Assembly: GCF_000304335.1 (NCBI RefSeq) | Contig: NZ_CAJF01000001.1 | Span: 62,001-126,000, forward strand | DNA from: Microbacterium yannicii PS01 | GTDB taxonomy: Bacteria; Actinomycetota; Actinomycetes; Actinomycetales; Microbacteriaceae | DNA length: 64,000 nt | Reading direction: 5' to 3' | In this document: positions 45,547 to 54,548 of the stretch, in pieces | Layout: each line of letters opens with the position of its first letter | How positions within the stretch are numbered: the stretch's first letter is position 1 | Program-made: the position numbers and the translations under genes | The notes under the pieces: model-generated | The model's input: the letters and a program-made list of their open reading frames with translations, nothing else | What the model was told of the DNA's origin: nothing | Database searches by the model: none

Positions 45547-46869
45547 ATGAACACACAGCACCGTGTACTCCGCGGCCGCACCAGAGGGATCGCCGCAATC
45601 ACGGCGAGCGGTGCAGCTCTTGCTCTGTTGCTCTCCGGCTGCGCCGGGCAGGGCTCCGGCGGAGGAAACGACACCAACGCCGAAGGCAAGATCGTCCTCG
45701 ACTTCTGGAACGGGTTCACCGGCCCGGACGGGCCGGCTCTTCAGCAGGTCGTCGACGACTTCAACGCGTCCCAGGACGAGGTCGAGGTCAAGACCAACAT
45801 CATGCCGTGGGACACCCTGTACCAGAAGGTGCTGACCTCTGTCGCCGGAAACGACGGGCCCGACATCATCGCCATGTCGGCGACGCGGATTCCGCAGTTC
45901 GCTGATGAGGGGCTCTTCATGGAGCTCGACGACTACTACGAGGATGCAGACAACGACACGGATGCCCTCGCCCCGGCGGCGGTGGAGGCATCCATCTACG
46001 ACGGTGCGAACTACGGCGTGCCCGTCAACTACGCGCCGATGATGATGTATTACAACAAGGACCTGTTCACAGCTGCGGGCCTGGACCCCGAGGCGCCACC
46101 GACCACATGGGAAGAGTTCGCCGGCATGGTCCCCAAGCTCAGCGTCGATGAGAACGGCGACGGCAAGCCGGAGCAGTACGCGATCGCGCTCGCCGATCAC
46201 GAGACCGTGCCGATCTTCCCTTCGCTGCTGTGGGGCACCGGCGGCAGCATCGTGTCCGAGGACGGCACCACATCCACGCTCGGCGATCCGGAATCCATCG
46301 AAGCACTGGACTTCTGGGTGTCGATGGTGCGCGAGCAGCAGGCGGCCCCGGTAGGGCTGAACGGCGCCGACGCCGACAAGCTCTTCCAGACCGGAAAGGC
46401 AGCGATCGAGATCGTGGGACCGTGGATGACGACGGGCTTCGACGAGGCCGGTCTCAATTACGGACTGGCGAAGCCGTTCGCCGGGCCGGCGGACGACGCG
46501 GTCCTCGCCGACGTCGTGTCGATGGGTCTTCCGGCGAACACCGACGACGCGACCAAGGATGCCGCGTATCAGTTCTTCGCCTACTGGAACTCGGTCGATG
46601 GTCAGACGACCTGGGCGAACGGATCCGGATTCCCCCCCACCCGCGCTGACGTCGCCGACAAGGTCACCGAGAGCCCGTACCCCGCGATCTTCGGCGCACC
46701 CGACGTGGCAGACAGCGCACGCGTGCTCATGCCCGGTGTCGCGGCCGGCGGTCCGATCCTCGAGACGGTCTTCACTCCGGCTCTCCAGCGGGCCCTGAAC
46801 GGCGAGGGCACCGTGGAGGACATCTTCACCGAGGCCTCGGCCCAGGTCCAGGCAGAGCTCGACAGGTAG
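45547..46869 (+). CDS. Carbohydrate ABC transporter substrate-binding lipoprotein
   Basis: A 440-residue family 1 solute-binding protein. Signal peptide ending in the lipobox LLSGCAG, then IVLDFWNGFTGPDGPALQQVVDDFN, YGVPVNYAPMMMYYNKDLF and the C-terminal lobe. It should bind an oligosaccharide or glycoside; the neighbours suggest a beta-linked sugar. First gene of binding protein-permease-permease-hydrolase, behind the promoter/operator above. AAGGGGAAAG precedes the ATG. Confidence 0.93.
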   Translation: MNTQHRVLRGRTRGIAAITASGAALALLLSGCAGQGSGGGNDTNAEGKIVLDFWNGFTGPDGPALQQVVDDFNASQDEVEVKTNIMPWDTLYQKVLTSVAGNDGPDIIAMSATRIPQFADEGLFMELDDYYEDADNDTDALAPAAVEASIYDGANYGVPVNYAPMMMYYNKDLFTAAGLDPEAPPTTWEEFAGMVPKLSVDENGDGKPEQYAIALADHETVPIFPSLLWGTGGSIVSEDGTTSTLGDPESIEALDFWVSMVREQQAAPVGLNGADADKLFQTGKAAIEIVGPWMTTGFDEAGLNYGLAKPFAGPADDAVLADVVSMGLPANTDDATKDAAYQFFAYWNSVDGQTTWANGSGFPPTRADVADKVTESPYPAIFGAPDVADSARVLMPGVAAGGPILETVFTPALQRALNGEGTVEDIFTEASAQVQAELDR

Positions 46870-46928
46870 CCCACATCGAGAGCGGGCGGCAGACCATCTG
46901 CTGCCCGCTCTCGCGGAAGGTACTCCCC

Positions 46929-47873
46929 ATGACGACGACGTCCACCGCCGCACCCCCGGCAGGCACGGCGACAGCGAAGCCCCGACGCCGCGGCGTTCCG
47001 CAGAGCACGCGCCGGGCGCGTACCGCCTGGCTCTTCCTCGCTCCGGCGCTGCTCATCCTCATCGCCTTCACGCTCTACCCCATGGTGCAGGCGGTGTGGC
47101 TGTCGCTGACCGACTACAACCTCATCCGAGCGGCCGAGTTCGTCGGCTTGGCCAACTACGTCGAGCTGTTCCAGGACGCCTCTTTCTGGAACGCCTTCGG
47201 CAACACGATCCTCTACGCACTGGTCGTGACGCCCGTCACGGTCATTCTCGCCCTGGTCTTCGCGATCATGCTGAATCAGCGTTTCGCCGGTCGCGGTTTC
47301 GCCAGGACGGCGATCTTCCTGCCGTTCATCGTGTCGCTCGGCATCATCGCGATCGCCTGGGCCTTCCTGCTCGACCCCAACATCGGCCTGCTGTCCTACT
47401 GGCTCGGATTGATCGGCATCGTGCCGGAACAGGGATGGTTGAGCGACCCTCGCTATGCGATGGCAGCGGTCATGATCGTCGGCGTCTGGAAGAACGTCGG
47501 CTTCTACATGGTCATCTACCTGGCCGGCCTGCAGTCCATCCCCGTGGACATGTACGAGGCGGCGCGACTTGACGGCGCCGGCCCCTGGCAGCGTTTCCGC
47601 AGCATCACCCTGCCCCTGCTGTCCAACCAGACCCTTCTTGTGTCGGTCCTGGCGCTCATCGCCACGCTGCAGGCTTTCGATCAGATCTGGGTGATGACCC
47701 GCGGAGGTCCGTTCTTCCGCACCGAGACGCTCGTCATGCTGATCTACCGGGAGGGCTTCCAGGAGTTGCGCTTCGGATACGCCTCAGCGATCTCCTTCGT
47801 GTTGCTGGTCTTCGTCTTCGTCTTGTCCATGATCCAATTCGGATTCCTCCGTCGTAAGCAGGTGACGTACTGA
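46929..47873 (+). CDS. Carbohydrate ABC transporter permease (MalF/UgpA type)
   Basis: A 314-residue channel subunit with six membrane spans; the first follows an Arg-rich head (TAWLFLAPALLILIAFTLYP). The EAA coupling loop is VDMYEAARLDGAGPWQRFRSITLPLL. 59 bases after the binding-protein gene. No ATPase gene is in the cluster, so a shared MsmK-type ATPase encoded elsewhere is expected. Confidence 0.94.
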   Translation: MTTTSTAAPPAGTATAKPRRRGVPQSTRRARTAWLFLAPALLILIAFTLYPMVQAVWLSLTDYNLIRAAEFVGLANYVELFQDASFWNAFGNTILYALVVTPVTVILALVFAIMLNQRFAGRGFARTAIFLPFIVSLGIIAIAWAFLLDPNIGLLSYWLGLIGIVPEQGWLSDPRYAMAAVMIVGVWKNVGFYMVIYLAGLQSIPVDMYEAARLDGAGPWQRFRSITLPLLSNQTLLVSVLALIATLQAFDQIWVMTRGGPFFRTETLVMLIYREGFQELRFGYASAISFVLLVFVFVLSMIQFGFLRRKQVTY

Positions 47874-48763
47874 TGACCGTGACCGCGTTCCCCGCCGCAG
47901 GGGAGACCCTGGCCGATCCGACGATCGACAGGAGCCGGCGCGCCCGTGGGCCGCGGGCGGCGACATGGCTGCTGGCCATCACGACGATTCTCATCGGGCT
48001 GCTGATGCTGCTCCCGATCATCTGGATGGTCTTCACCGCCTTCAAGCCGGAAGTCGACATCGTCTCGTACCCGCCGACGCTCTGGCCCCGGGAACTGACC
48101 CTCGAGCACTTCGTCGACGTGTGGGAGCGCATTCCCTTCGCCCGTCTCTACGTCAACACGATCATCTTCGCCGGCGGCGTGACGATCATCTCCCTGCTCC
48201 TCGATTCGATGGCGGCCTACGCTCTCGCGCGGCTGCCCTTCAAGGGCCGCGGGGTGGTCTTCGTCGGCATCCTGCTGCTGCTGATGCTGCCGTTCCAGGT
48301 GACCCTCATCCCGCTCTACGACATGCTCAACGGGCTGGGGCTGACCAACACCCTGCCGGGCCTGATCATCCCTCGGATGACCAATGCCTTCGGCATCTTC
48401 TTCCTCACGCAGTTCTTCCTGTCGCTGCCCAAGGATCTCGAGGAGGCGGCCCGGGTGGACGGTGCATCGGAGTGGCGGATCTACTGGGGCATCATCATGC
48501 CGCTTGCCCGGCCGGCCCTGCTCACGCTCGGGCTGTTCCACTTCCAGTACAACTGGAACGATCTGCTGTGGCCGCTAGTCATGTCGTCGTCCGTCGAGAC
48601 GTCGACGCTCCCCGCCGGGCTCGCTCTCTTCATGGGCCAGCACGTCGTGGAGTACGGGCTGCTGATGGCGGGGTCGCTGCTCGCCTTGCTTCCGGTTGTG
48701 ATCTTCTTCCTCTTGATTCAGCGGAGTTTCGTCGCGGGCATCGCGACGACCGGCCTGAAATGA
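47873..48763 (+). CDS. Carbohydrate ABC transporter permease (MalG/UgpE type)
   Basis: A 296-residue partner permease with six spans and the coupling loop KDLEEAARVDGASEWRIYWGIIMPLA. The ATG shares its first base with the stop of the preceding permease. The pair forms the channel of the importer. Confidence 0.94.
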   Translation: MTVTAFPAAGETLADPTIDRSRRARGPRAATWLLAITTILIGLLMLLPIIWMVFTAFKPEVDIVSYPPTLWPRELTLEHFVDVWERIPFARLYVNTIIFAGGVTIISLLLDSMAAYALARLPFKGRGVVFVGILLLLMLPFQVTLIPLYDMLNGLGLTNTLPGLIIPRMTNAFGIFFLTQFFLSLPKDLEEAARVDGASEWRIYWGIIMPLARPALLTLGLFHFQYNWNDLLWPLVMSSSVETSTLPAGLALFMGQHVVEYGLLMAGSLLALLPVVIFFLLIQRSFVAGIATTGLK

Positions 48764-48803
48764 CCCATCGTCAGCACGACTGCCGACGGAGAAAGGATGC
48801 CGC

Positions 48804-50022
48804 GTGAGCGACACCCCCTGGTACCGCGAAGACCGACTTCACTATGGCGTGGGAATCGAAGACACTTTCATTCCCCACGAGAAGCTCGGGCACCGCAAGC
48901 TCGACGAGTACGAACTGACGCAGCATTACGGCCGGTGGCGGGAAGACCTCGAACGCGTCGCCGAGAGCGGAGCGGAGTTCCTCCGCTGGGGGGTGCCCTG
49001 GTATCTCGTCGAGCCGCGGCCCGGCGAATTCGACTGGTCGTGGACTGACCAGGTCGCGGCGAAGATGGACGAACTCGGCATCCGCTGCCTCGTGGACCTC
49101 ATGCACTACGGGACCCCGCTGTGGCTGGACAACTCGTTCCTCAATGCGGGGTACCCGGAACGCGTCGCGGCCTACTCCCGTTCGGTGGCGCAGCGCTACG
49201 GGCATGTCTGGACCGATTACACGCCGCTCAACGAGCCCCTGGTGAACGCCGAGTGGTGCGGCCAGAACGGGGCCTGGCCGCCGTACCTGACAGGACAGGA
49301 CGGATTCGTCAAGGTGCTCCTGCAGCTGGCGAGGGGGAATGGTGCGCAGCCAGCAGGAGATCGCTGCAGTGCTTCCCGAAGCCACGTTCGTCCACGTGGA
49401 CGCCGGCTTCCTCTATGAGGGCGAGACGTCGCCGGTGCCGCGGGGAGTGCTCGACGAGCGCCGTTTCCTGGCACTCGATCTGATCTCCGGCCGCGTCGAC
49501 GACCGTGCACCCATCTATCCGTACCTCGCAGAGCACGGGCTGACGGCGGCCGACCTCCAGTGGTTCCGAGAGAACGCGGTCACTCCTGACGTGATCGGGG
49601 TCAACTACTACCCCCGATTCTCGAACGGGCGCCTGGAGGACGGCGCGTTCACCCCCGTGCGCTCCGATGCGCGCGGACTCCGCACCCTCGTCGAGCTGTA
49701 CACCGACCGCTACCGTCTGCCGATCGCGATCACCGAGACGTCACTGGTGGGTACCGCCGAGGAGAAGATCGAGTGGCTGCGCGAGTCCGCTGCCGAGATT
49801 GCGGCCCTGCGCAGCGAAGGGCACGACATCGTCGGCTTCACCTGGTTCCCCTTCTTCACCATGGTCGACTGGCTGTACCGCTTCGATCATCGGCCAGCGG
49901 ACGAGTGGTTCATGGAGTTCGGCATCGTCGACCTCAGGCGTGGCGCTGACCAGGTCCTCGAACGGGTGCCCAACCCGGCCTTCGCGGTCTTCCAGGAGCT
50001 CGCCCAGGCGGCTCGCTCCTGA
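48804..50022 (+). pseudogene. Family 1-type glycosyl hydrolase, frameshifted
   Basis: Begins at the GTG 48804 and reads a (beta/alpha)8 retaining glycosidase: SGAEFLRWGVPWYLVEP, the acid/base Glu in YTPLNEPLVNAEW, and on to VKVLLQLARG. It then shifts frame at the G5 run 49333-49337. The other frame resumes at once with MVRSQQEIAAVLPEA, DVIGVNYYPR, the nucleophile Glu in IAITETSLVG and FTWFPFFTMVDW, ending at 50022. With G4 the gene would encode 405 continuous residues with both catalytic glutamates. It was probably a beta-glucosidase-like enzyme for the imported sugar. Whether the break is real or a base-calling error cannot be told here. Confidence 0.8.
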
Positions 50023-50035
50023 GCCGTGGAACGAC

Positions 50036-50071
50036 GGATGCCGCGACCCGGCCGGGTCGCGGCATCCGTTC
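50036..50071. terminator. 36-bp perfect palindrome, terminator
   Basis: ACGGATGCCGCGACCCGG (50036-50053) is followed directly by its exact complement (50054-50071), then TTCTCTT. It ends the sugar operon and faces msrA from the other side. Confidence 0.85.
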
Positions 50072-50079
50072 TCTTGCGG

Positions 50080-50640
50080 TCACGCCGTGGCGGAGGCGTC
50101 CTCGCGCTTGGGCAGCACCCATCCCGCACGCGGGAAGTGGCACGTGTAGCCGTTGGGGTAGGTGATGAGGTAGTCCTGGTGCTCGGGCTCGGCCTCCCAG
50201 AACGGCCCGGCGGGCTCGATCGTGGTGACGGCCTTGCCCGGCCACAGCCCCGAGGCGTCGACGTCGGCGATGGTGTCGCGCGCCACGCGCTCCTGCTCGG
50301 GTGAGAGCGGGAAGATCGCCGAACGGTAGCTCGACCCGATGTCGTTGCCCTGGCGGTTCAGCGTCGACGGGTCGTGGATCTGGAAGAAGAACGCCAGGAT
50401 GTCGCGGTACGACGTCTGCGTCGGGTCGAACACGATCTCCACCGCCTCGGCGTGGCCGCGGTGATTGATGTAGGTCGCGTGATCCTTCTCGCCGCCGGTG
50501 TAGCCGACGCGCGTGTCGAGCACGCCGGGCTGGCGGCGGATGAGGTCCTCCATGCCCCAGAAACAGCCACCCGCCAAGACAGCCGTCTCGGTGTCGGGGT
50601 TCTGGGTGATGGCGCCGGTGTCGGTGGGTCCACTCGTCAT
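50080..50640 (-). CDS. msrA: Peptide-methionine (S)-S-oxide reductase
   Basis: Repairs methionine-S-sulfoxide in proteins. A 186-residue product with the catalytic motif [23 protein letters not shown] and [11 protein letters not shown]. The C-terminal part ([15 protein letters not shown]) has another Cys that may resolve the sulfenic acid. ATG overlaps the msrB stop (ATGA), so the two repair enzymes are made together. Confidence 0.95.
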   Translation of the reverse strand: MTSGPTDTGAITQNPDTETAVLAGGCFWGMEDLIRRQPGVLDTRVGYTGGEKDHATYINHRGHAEAVEIVFDPTQTSYRDILAFFFQIHDPSTLNRQGNDIGSSYRSAIFPLSPEQERVARDTIADVDASGLWPGKAVTTIEPAGPFWEAEPEHQDYLITYPNGYTCHFPRAGWVLPKREDASATA

Positions 50641-51113
50641 GATGCGTGCTCCTGGTCGTTCGTGGTGGGCTCGAAGAGTCCGCGGTATTCACCGTATCCC
50701 TCGGAGTCGAGGTCGGCGGCGGGGATGAAGCGAAGGGCGGCGGAGTTCATGCAGTACCGTAGGCCGCCGGCCTGGCGCGGTCCGTCACGGAAGACGTGAC
50801 CGAGGTGACTGTCGGCACCGGACGAGCGCACCTCGGTGCGCGGCATCAGGAGCTTCCAGTCGGTCTTGGTGTCCACAGCCTCGGCGTCGATGGGCTTCGT
50901 GAAGCTCGGCCAGCCGGTGCCGCTGTCGTACTTGTCCACAGACGAGAACAGGGGCTGGCCCGAGACGACGTCGACGTAGATGCCGGGCTCGTGGTTGTTC
51001 CAGTATTCGTTGCGGAACGCAGGCTCGGTGGCGTCCTGCTGGGTGACGCGGTACTGGGTGTCGGTGAGGCGACTCAGCGCCTCGGATGTGGGGCGGTAAT
51101 CGGTGCTCTTCAC
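50637..51113 (-). CDS. msrB: Peptide-methionine (R)-S-oxide reductase, zinc-free type
   Basis: Repairs methionine-R-sulfoxide. A 158-residue product with [21 protein letters not shown] and the catalytic Cys in [11 protein letters not shown]. The two CxxC pairs that bind zinc in the E. coli enzyme are replaced ([17 protein letters not shown]). The Cys of the SGCGW segment is Thr, so the catalytic residue is the only cysteine in the protein. It should be recycled through a mechanism without an internal disulfide, or by small thiols. First gene of the pair. Confidence 0.93.
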   Translation of the reverse strand: MKSTDYRPTSEALSRLTDTQYRVTQQDATEPAFRNEYWNNHEPGIYVDVVSGQPLFSSVDKYDSGTGWPSFTKPIDAEAVDTKTDWKLLMPRTEVRSSGADSHLGHVFRDGPRQAGGLRYCMNSAALRFIPAADLDSEGYGEYRGLFEPTTNDQEHAS

Positions 51114-51321
51114 TTCGGGATTCCTCCTCGGGCGACGACGCTGGCTGCGTCGTCATAGGAGAAGAACGGATGCCGCCTCCCATTTGGTCCCGCGAACCTG
51201 GGAACGAGCTTTGAGTTCGCGTCGACTCCCGATCTGACAGGTCCTCTCGCCCAGCGCAAGCCCCTCCCACAATCCTCCGTACTGCGTCGAGGGTGTTGGA
51301 GACACCCTTTTGGAGGAGCGC

Positions 51322-52467
51322 ATGAAAGCGATGACGTACCGCGGACCGTACAAGCTCCGCGTCGAGAACAAGCCCGAGCCCAAGATCGAGCACCCGAACG
51401 ACGCCGTCGTGCGGGTGGAGCTCGCTGCGATCTGCGGCTCCGACCTGCACCTGTACCACGGCATGATGCCCGACACCCGGATCGGTCACACGTTCGGCCA
51501 CGAGTTCATCGGGACGGTCCAGGAGGTCGGCGGATCGGTCCAGAATCTGAAGGTCGGCGATCGGGTGATGGTGCCCTTCAACATCTACTGCGGCTCGTGC
51601 TTCTTCTGCGCGCGTGGGCTCTTCTCGAACTGCCACAACGTCAATCCGAACGCGACCGCGGTCGGCGGCATCTACGGCTACTCCCACACCACCGGCGGAT
51701 ACGACGGCGGGCAGGCAGAGATGGTGCGCGTACCCTTCGCGGATGTCGGCCCGGCCCTGATCCCCGACGACATCCAGGCCGAAGACGCGCTGCTGCTCAC
51801 CGACGCGTTCTCGACGGGATACTTCGGCGCGCAGCTCGCCGACATCGTGGAAGGCGACACCGCGGTGGTGTTCGGCGCCGGTCCTGTCGGCCTGGCGGCA
51901 GCCCGCTCATGCTGGCTCATGGGCGCCGGGCGCGTGATCGTCGTCGACCACCTCGACTATCGGCTTCGCAAGGCGGAGGAGTTCGCCTACGCCGAGACCG
52001 TCGCCTTCGGGCAGGTCGGCGACATCGTGCGCGAGCTGAAGAAGATGACCGACGGCCTCGGAGCGGATGTCGCGATCGACGCCGTCGGTGCGGAGGCGGA
52101 CGGCCACGTGCTCCAGCACGTGACGTCGGCGAAGCTCAAGATGCAGGGCGGCTCGCCGGTCGCGCTGAACTGGGCGATCGACTCGGTGCGCAAGGGCGGG
52201 ACGGTCTCAGTGATGGGGGCCTACGGGCCGCTGTTCAGCGCCGTCAAGTTCGGCGATGCGATGAACAAGGGGCTGACCCTGCGCATGAACCAGGCGCCGG
52301 TGAAGCGGCAGTGGCCCCGGCTGTTCGAACACATCCGCGCCGGCTACCTGAAGCCCAGCGACCTCATCACCCATCGGTTCCCGCTGGACGAGATCGCCGA
52401 GGGGTACCACGTGTTCTCGTCGAAGCTCGACGACATCATCAAGCCGGTCATCACGCCGGCGTCCTGA
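51322..52467 (+). CDS. Zinc-dependent alcohol dehydrogenase family protein
   Basis: A 381-residue medium-chain dehydrogenase of the glutathione-independent formaldehyde dehydrogenase-like group. Catalytic zinc ligands lie in ICGSDLH, GHEFIG and later Asp/Glu; structural zinc cysteines in CGSCFFCARGLFSNC; NAD site VVFGAGPVGLAAA. The start is the ATG at 51322 (MKAMTYRGPY) after GGAGGAG; a TTG four codons earlier overlaps the Shine-Dalgarno. The next gene follows by 21 bases. Confidence 0.9.
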   Translation: MKAMTYRGPYKLRVENKPEPKIEHPNDAVVRVELAAICGSDLHLYHGMMPDTRIGHTFGHEFIGTVQEVGGSVQNLKVGDRVMVPFNIYCGSCFFCARGLFSNCHNVNPNATAVGGIYGYSHTTGGYDGGQAEMVRVPFADVGPALIPDDIQAEDALLLTDAFSTGYFGAQLADIVEGDTAVVFGAGPVGLAAARSCWLMGAGRVIVVDHLDYRLRKAEEFAYAETVAFGQVGDIVRELKKMTDGLGADVAIDAVGAEADGHVLQHVTSAKLKMQGGSPVALNWAIDSVRKGGTVSVMGAYGPLFSAVKFGDAMNKGLTLRMNQAPVKRQWPRLFEHIRAGYLKPSDLITHRFPLDEIAEGYHVFSSKLDDIIKPVITPAS

Positions 52468-52488
52468 CGATCAGCGAAGGAGAAGACC

Positions 52489-53067
52489 ATGCCGTACACC
52501 GCGAACAAGCCTGGACGTACGCCGGACCCCGATGAGCTGCAAGCCCGCATCCCCGGCTGGGGCGCCGATCTCGACGCCGCCGATCGTCCCGCCTTCCCTC
52601 GCGAGCAGCCGGGCATCGCCACCGGCGCCCATTGGGAGCTCCCCGAGCAGCAGAAGGCCCATGGTCCGCGCGAGCGCTCTGTCGAGCACGAGCGCCTCAC
52701 GCCGGTCTTCGGCACCGCCCAGCCGCTGCGCGGTGTCGCGGGCAAGGTGCGACGGTACGCCTACGACACCTACAGCGAGGGTCAGGCCGCGCACTGGCTG
52801 CTTCTGGTCGTAGGTGACCGTATCGACTCCGCAAGCGCGCATGTGAAGTCGCTGTTCACGAAGCGACCGGATGATCCGATCACGCAGTCGGGAGTGCTGG
52901 GAGAGCGGGGTCGTCGCCCCATCGCCTCGCGTTTCGGTCGCGGTCGCGTCGATCTGAAGCACGCCTGGCTCGATCCGATCCTCGTGATCGGGCCGTGGGT
53001 GCTCAGTGCCGTCCTCATCTTCAAGCTCGGGCGCGCGATCGTGCGTCCGGCGTCCCGTCGCACGTGA
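52489..53067 (+). CDS. Conserved small protein with C-terminal membrane span, unknown function
   Basis: A 192-residue protein. The first ~75 residues are Pro/Glu-rich (PDPDELQARIPGWGADLD, FPREQPGI, HWELPEQQ) and look soluble. The middle part is basic, and a single hydrophobic span (LDPILVIGPWVLSAVLIFKLG) lies near the end with an Arg-rich tail. GAAGGAG precedes its ATG. It is co-oriented with the alcohol dehydrogenase and probably co-transcribed. I do not recognise a domain. Confidence 0.7.
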   Translation: MPYTANKPGRTPDPDELQARIPGWGADLDAADRPAFPREQPGIATGAHWELPEQQKAHGPRERSVEHERLTPVFGTAQPLRGVAGKVRRYAYDTYSEGQAAHWLLLVVGDRIDSASAHVKSLFTKRPDDPITQSGVLGERGRRPIASRFGRGRVDLKHAWLDPILVIGPWVLSAVLIFKLGRAIVRPASRRT

Positions 53068-53113
53068 ACCGGTCGGGACTCCGCCCCGGGCCCCGGCCGA
53101 CGAGAATCAAGGC

Positions 53114-53608
53114 ATGGCGACGCGACTGCTCCTGATCTCGGACACGCACATACCCGGGCGGGCACGCCGCCTTCCCGAGGCGGTGCTCCGCGAGGCGGAT
53201 GCCGCGGACCTGGTCATCCATGCGGGGGACTGGGTCGTGGCATCCGTTCTCGACGAATTGGAACGCCATGCCGAGGTGCTGGGCGTCTTCGGCAACAACG
53301 ACGGTGCGGACCTGCGCGCGCGACTTCCCGAGATCGCGCGGCGGACGATCGAAGGCGTGCGATTCGCGGTGGTCCACGAGACGGGACCCGCCCCCCGGCG
53401 CGAGATGAGGATGGATGCCGCGTTCCCCGACACCGATGTGCTCGTGTTCGGTCACAGTCACATCCCGTGGGACACCGCGACGCCCAGAGGCCTGCGGCTT
53501 CTCAACCCCGGTTCGCCCACCGACCGCCGGCGGCAGCCCGCGCACACGTTGATGACCGCGACCGTCGATGATGGCGCCCTCACCGAGGTGAGCCTCGTCG
53601 AGCTCTGA
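53114..53608 (+). CDS. YfcE/MJ0936-type metallophosphoesterase
   Basis: A 164-residue phosphodiesterase with all calcineurin-like metal motifs in order: LLISDTHIPG, VIHAGDWV, VFGNNDG, VVHETG and FGHSHIPW. The start is the ATG at 53114; upstream open frame overlaps the previous gene. The natural substrate is unknown. Confidence 0.9.
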   Translation: MATRLLLISDTHIPGRARRLPEAVLREADAADLVIHAGDWVVASVLDELERHAEVLGVFGNNDGADLRARLPEIARRTIEGVRFAVVHETGPAPRREMRMDAAFPDTDVLVFGHSHIPWDTATPRGLRLLNPGSPTDRRRQPAHTLMTATVDDGALTEVSLVEL

Positions 53609-53657
53609 CCCGGCGACGCACCGCTAGCCTGAGATCTCGCCGACCCCGAGGAGTCCC

Positions 53658-54479
53658 GTGCCCCGCACCATCGTGATCACCGGAGCGAGCGACGGCATCG
53701 GTGCGGCCTCGGCCCGTCAGCTGCATGAGGCGGGGGAGCGGGTGGTGATCGTCGGGCGCAACCCCGCGAAGACGAGCGCCGTGGCCCGAGCTCTGGGCGC
53801 GGACTCGTTCAGCGCCGACTTCAGCGACCTCGCCGACGTGCGACGCCTCGCCGCGGACCTGCTCGAGAGGTACGAGCGCATCGACGTGCTGGCGAACAAC
53901 GCGGGCGGGATCTTCGCCGAGCGCGAGCTGACAGCCGACGGCTACGAGACCACGTTCCAGGTGAACCACCTGGCGCCGTTCCTGCTCACGAACCTGCTGC
54001 TGGACCGTCTGATCGACAGCGGCGCCTCGGTCATCCAGACCTCGAGCGAGGCCGCGCGCCGCTTCGCCCGCTTCGACATCGACGACCTGCAGGGCGAGCG
54101 CCGCTACTCCGCGGGCGCCGCCTACGGCAACGGCAAGCTCGCGAACGTCCTGTTCACGAAGGAGCTGCACCGTCGATACGGGGACGGCGGGGTGCACGCC
54201 GTCGCCTTCCACCCAGGAGTCATCGCGAGCAGCTTCGCCGGCGCGTCGCACGGGGTGATGCGCTGGTTCTACACCAGCCGGCTCACCAAGCCGCTTCTGG
54301 CCTCGAACGATCTCGGCGGCTCCCGGCTGACCTGGCTGGCCCTCGGCAAGCCCGGTGTGGACTGGGAGCCGGGCGGGTTCTACGCGAACAACCGCCTCGC
54401 CCGCACCAATCGCCTCGCCGACGACCCCGCGCTGGCCAAGATGCTGTGGGACCGCAGCGCCGAGATGGTCGCACTCTGA
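53658..54479 (+). CDS. Short-chain dehydrogenase/reductase, retinol dehydrogenase-like
   Basis: A 273-residue SDR starting at the GTG 53658. Cofactor motif TGASDGIG, NNAGGIF, catalytic Ser in QTSSEAARR, and YGNGK as the Tyr-Lys pair, with the long C-terminal region of retinol dehydrogenase/protochlorophyllide reductase-like members. Substrate unknown. It stands alone, 49 bases after the phosphoesterase. Confidence 0.88.
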   Translation: MPRTIVITGASDGIGAASARQLHEAGERVVIVGRNPAKTSAVARALGADSFSADFSDLADVRRLAADLLERYERIDVLANNAGGIFAERELTADGYETTFQVNHLAPFLLTNLLLDRLIDSGASVIQTSSEAARRFARFDIDDLQGERRYSAGAAYGNGKLANVLFTKELHRRYGDGGVHAVAFHPGVIASSFAGASHGVMRWFYTSRLTKPLLASNDLGGSRLTWLALGKPGVDWEPGGFYANNRLARTNRLADDPALAKMLWDRSAEMVAL

Positions 54480-54548
54480 CGGGGCGGCTCGGACGGGCGA
54501 CGTCAAGGGGATCCCCGCTGTTTCCCCCGGCGGCCTAGACTCCGTCGC

